DNA from: JAVBSC01 sp031547305
GTDB lineage: Bacteria > Desulfobacterota > Desulfovibrionia > Desulfovibrionales > Desulfovibrionaceae
Assembly (NCBI GenBank): GCA_031547305.1
Contig: JAVBSC010000121.1
Coordinates: 1-7,803 of the forward strand
Length of the DNA: 7,803 bases
Direction: 5' to 3'
Part shown: positions 6,201 through 7,803 of the stretch, piece after piece
Layout of the letters: the number at the start of each line of letters is the position of its first letter
How positions within the stretch are numbered: the first letter of the stretch is position 1
Notes under the pieces: model-generated
Database searches by the model: none
Seen by the model: the letters and a program-made list of their open reading frames with translations, nothing else
Told to the model about the DNA's origin: nothing
Translations under genes and position numbers: made by a program

Positions 6201-7803
6201 TGCGGAACACCGAGGAAGTCCTGGATATTCCGATCACCCCGGATATGGCTCCCAACGCCTATTGCTCCGTCCGGGTGCTCCGTCCGGTCAAGGAAGCCCA
6301 AAAAAGCGCGGACTGGGGCGGACACCGGGCCTTCGGGGTTATCCCCCTGCGCCTGGACATGCCGGAGCGCAAGCTGGCCGTGGAACTGGACGCCCCGGCC
6401 AAAGCCCTGCCCAAGGGCAGCCTGCCGGTCAGCCTTACCCTTAAAGACGAAAACGGCACCCCGGTGCGGGGCGAAGTGGCCCTGGCCCTGGTGGACGAGG
6501 GCGTGCTTTCGCTGACCGCCTACAAAACGCCGGATCCCTACGCCTTCTTCACCGCCAAGTGCAAGCTGGATTCCTCTTTCCACGACCTCTACGCCAGGCT
6601 GATGATGCCGTCCCTGGCCCAGGCCATGGCCCTGCAAACCGGCGGCGACGGCATGGAGCGCGCCCTGGCCGGCAATCTTTCGCCCAACAAGCGCAAGGTG
6701 GAAGTGCTTTCCATCTTCCTGGCCAGCCTGAACACGGACGCCTCCGGACGCCTGCAAACCACCCTGGCCCTGCCTGAATACAGCGGCAACGGCCGGCTCA
6801 TGGCCGTGGCCACGGCCGGTCCGCGCAGCGGCTCCAGCCAGCGCAACGTGCAAATAGCCCGCACCGTCACCGTGGAATTCACCCCGCCCCTGGCCGCCGC
6901 GCCGGGCGACACCTTTGAAATACCCGTGGATCTCTTCCGGTCCGACGACAAGGACCACAACGTCAGCCTTACGGCCGAGCCGGGCGGCCCGCTCAGCCTG
7001 GACGGTCCGAAGAGCTTTGATCTGGTCATGAAGGACAAGACCGCCCGCCTTGTGCTCAAAGCCAAGGCCGGCCCGTCCGCTGGCCTGGCCACCCTGACCC
7101 TGAACGCCAGGGTCAAGGATCTCAAGGAAGATCCTTTCAGCCAGAAGCAGGAAATAGACGTCCGGCCGCCCTTCCCGCGCGTCTCTCTGAACGGCGGCGG
7201 CATCGTCGGAGGCGGCGCGGAAGCGGACATCGCCCTGGACACCTCTTCCTTTACCAAGGGCACGCTGGACCTCTCCCTCAGCGTGGCCGATACCCCGGCC
7301 GTGGACGTTACCAAGGCCCTGAGCTATCTGAGCGGCTACCCTTACGGCTGCCTGGAGCAGACCGTATCCCGCGCCTGGCCCTACCTGGCCATGCCGGACA
7401 TGCTGAAGGCCCTGGACAACACCCTGGCCGGCGACCAGAGTTTCAGCCAGGCTCTGGGCGACAGCCTGAAGCGTGTGGCGGCCATGCAGAACCTGGACGG
7501 CAGCTTCGGCTACTGGCCGGGCGGCTGGGGCCGCTACGACTGGGGCACGGTCTATGCCGCGCATCTGCTCACGGAAAGCAAAAACCAGGGCGCCATCCCC
7601 CCCGCCGTGCTGGAAAGCGCCCTCCGCTACCTGCAAAACTACGTGGCTACCCCCGTGAGCCGCGAGGATCAGTCCACGCCCTGGCTCCTCAGCGCCAAAG
7701 CCTACGCCTGCTACGTGCTGGCCCTGAACCAGCGCGCCCCCCTGGGCTGGATGCAGTTCCTCAAGGATCAGTCCGAGCGCATGGCTCCTTCCGGGCGCAT
7801 CCT
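3296..7803 (+). CDS. Secreted bacterial alpha-2-macroglobulin with thioester (C-terminus outside window)
   Basis: A single open frame of 1502 complete codons runs off the right edge. Bacterial alpha-2-macroglobulins are envelope protease traps: cleavage of a bait region exposes a thioester that captures the attacker. Residues 1-31 form a Sec signal peptide (basic start, a Leu-rich core at 18-24, likely cleavage after LQA at 31). The cysteine at 25 follows LLL, not a lipobox, so a soluble periplasmic form is suggested. Repeated beta-sandwich macroglobulin domains follow, with VWVNSLASAQPVAKVRVRVYD (from 476) and FAPRGVYRPGE (574-584) typical of the MG2/MG3 region, ALVDEGVLSLT (from 1064) leading into a probable bait segment (about 1090-1135), then RLMAVATAG. 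GYPYGCLEQ (1347-1355) is the intact thioester motif, C1352 to Q1355, followed by the helical thioester domain (DGSFGYWPGG...WGTVYAAHLL). The start ATG has only a G-rich GGGGG nearby. About 300 or more residues should lie beyond. The usual partner, penicillin-binding protein 1C, is not visible. Confidence 0.93.
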   Translation, partial: MSCFITARGFKRTLSQALLLLLLLCAVPLQAAQSECSVANLKDNTVAPRQTLILKFASPMVEESGLRQSLAPDELPYVLSPRVNGEGVWTAPDTLHFIPYEPFQPASLYTLTPAEGAKTLAGAPLTLRLAFSSTPLKLESLVQRDCRQDGSLSFILGFNLPVSPFRLKDSLRVATENGQNLPFEIEGAESSVSIAVAVKPEKLGKIYVVLSKDFRAEVGNAGLPRAIEKSFTATSMLEVQSLELRQNYEAPWSKYIIAYASNPVDVAKAAKFVEINPPVKFEVASHYGAFAIYGDFKPEQAYTVTLKKGLPGKNGFLEKDFRQILNVPAYSPQLAIVSKGSVLSPENPLRVTVGSVNVDEADVYLWRLYENNLPLVAMGFFEDYQKDLSAKAAERRALFKAQRNRYTERGIDVRELAGNKRGVFLLSIFERGPGNGSEEDGYEYNDYHYVDRSRERLVLVTDLGLSAQVTDSGLGVWVNSLASAQPVAKVRVRVYDQSNQMLAEGLTDQNGAWRYTGDLPWSEAGNSPRVVTASLDGDNPDLSYLLLGGDLAADAAFDVAGRGYLRSGYNVFSFAPRGVYRPGETADFKVVARGVKDETPTPFPLGWEVISSVKRAIASGTVMLNNEGSGHIRLPLPEAAPTGSYTLRTFLPGQPKETISALSFSVEDFTPPRLEINLDSTRKVLFGAEETTLLVKARYLFGATPDSAPMQKSVQLRGRLFKPEGFTQYRFSDADLPDYFSEMELGEDVLSPLGEGSFAYSVPKIQTASAVDLNFRVDVREEGGRWTAKTLTVPYFPNKAMLGLEAPAGELSPGKPYTMNVAAVTPTGADSAVAADLTEVAAEVQRGVDHYLGYTDGSRTRETEYSTVETLKIPLKNGLGSLTFTPKAPGLYRVRLSAPQASTASHKAHAWSGSSEGGSTLMDRIILSLDKDKYRAGETARLKVRAPFTGRLILTVEAAGQILELSRDLRNTEEVLDIPITPDMAPNAYCSVRVLRPVKEAQKSADWGGHRAFGVIPLRLDMPERKLAVELDAPAKALPKGSLPVSLTLKDENGTPVRGEVALALVDEGVLSLTAYKTPDPYAFFTAKCKLDSSFHDLYARLMMPSLAQAMALQTGGDGMERALAGNLSPNKRKVEVLSIFLASLNTDASGRLQTTLALPEYSGNGRLMAVATAGPRSGSSQRNVQIARTVTVEFTPPLAAAPGDTFEIPVDLFRSDDKDHNVSLTAEPGGPLSLDGPKSFDLVMKDKTARLVLKAKAGPSAGLATLTLNARVKDLKEDPFSQKQEIDVRPPFPRVSLNGGGIVGGGAEADIALDTSSFTKGTLDLSLSVADTPAVDVTKALSYLSGYPYGCLEQTVSRAWPYLAMPDMLKALDNTLAGDQSFSQALGDSLKRVAAMQNLDGSFGYWPGGWGRYDWGTVYAAHLLTESKNQGAIPPAVLESALRYLQNYVATPVSREDQSTPWLLSAKAYACYVLALNQRAPLGWMQFLKDQSERMAPSGRI

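Noticed and set aside
5543..7636. Very long (697-codon) open frame on the minus strand inside the macroglobulin gene
   Set aside because: It is an antisense shadow: its composition (Gly, Gln, His, Ala and Arg rich) matches no family, while the plus strand encodes a clear macroglobulin with a thioester motif.

Overview
The window looks like chromosomal DNA from a GC-rich deltaproteobacterial sulfate reducer, most probably a member of the Desulfovibrionaceae. This rests on the S12 and S7 protein sequences, which resemble those I remember from Desulfovibrio, and on the rpsL-rpsG-fusA order. The species cannot be read from the sequence.

Left third (1-1120, minus strand): the streptomycin-type ribosomal operon. 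It runs leftward from a strong promoter (about 1091-1120, with an A-tract UP-like element behind it) through rpsL (S12) and rpsG (S7) into the first 13 codons of fusA (EF-G), which starts with GTG at position 40 and leaves the window. A perfect-but-for-one-base GC hairpin sits in the 130-bp rpsG-fusA gap.

Middle (about 1121-3195, plus strand): a divergent two-gene unit. The first gene is larB, the carboxylase/hydrolase that opens nickel-pincer nucleotide cofactor synthesis. Its stop codon abuts (TAAATG) the start of a CobD/HisC-like fold-type I PLP-enzyme homologue. That second protein keeps the fold's phosphate, ring and substrate-arginine positions but has glutamine (Q222) where the Schiff-base lysine belongs. 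It also carries three vicinal Cys-Cys pairs in segments that should line the cofactor pocket. This larB plus lysine-less 'CobD' pair is the most unusual thing in the window and may be an undescribed accessory step or binding protein of pincer-cofactor (or corrinoid-related) metabolism. No larC, larE, larA or cob gene is visible here.

Right part (3196-7803, plus strand): a 100-bp gap with a small hairpin, then the first 1502 codons of a large secreted bacterial alpha-2-macroglobulin. It has an intact CLEQ thioester motif and a Sec signal peptide that lacks an obvious lipobox. Its C-terminus lies beyond the window. No RNA genes, CRISPR arrays, insertion sequences or long repeats were seen.
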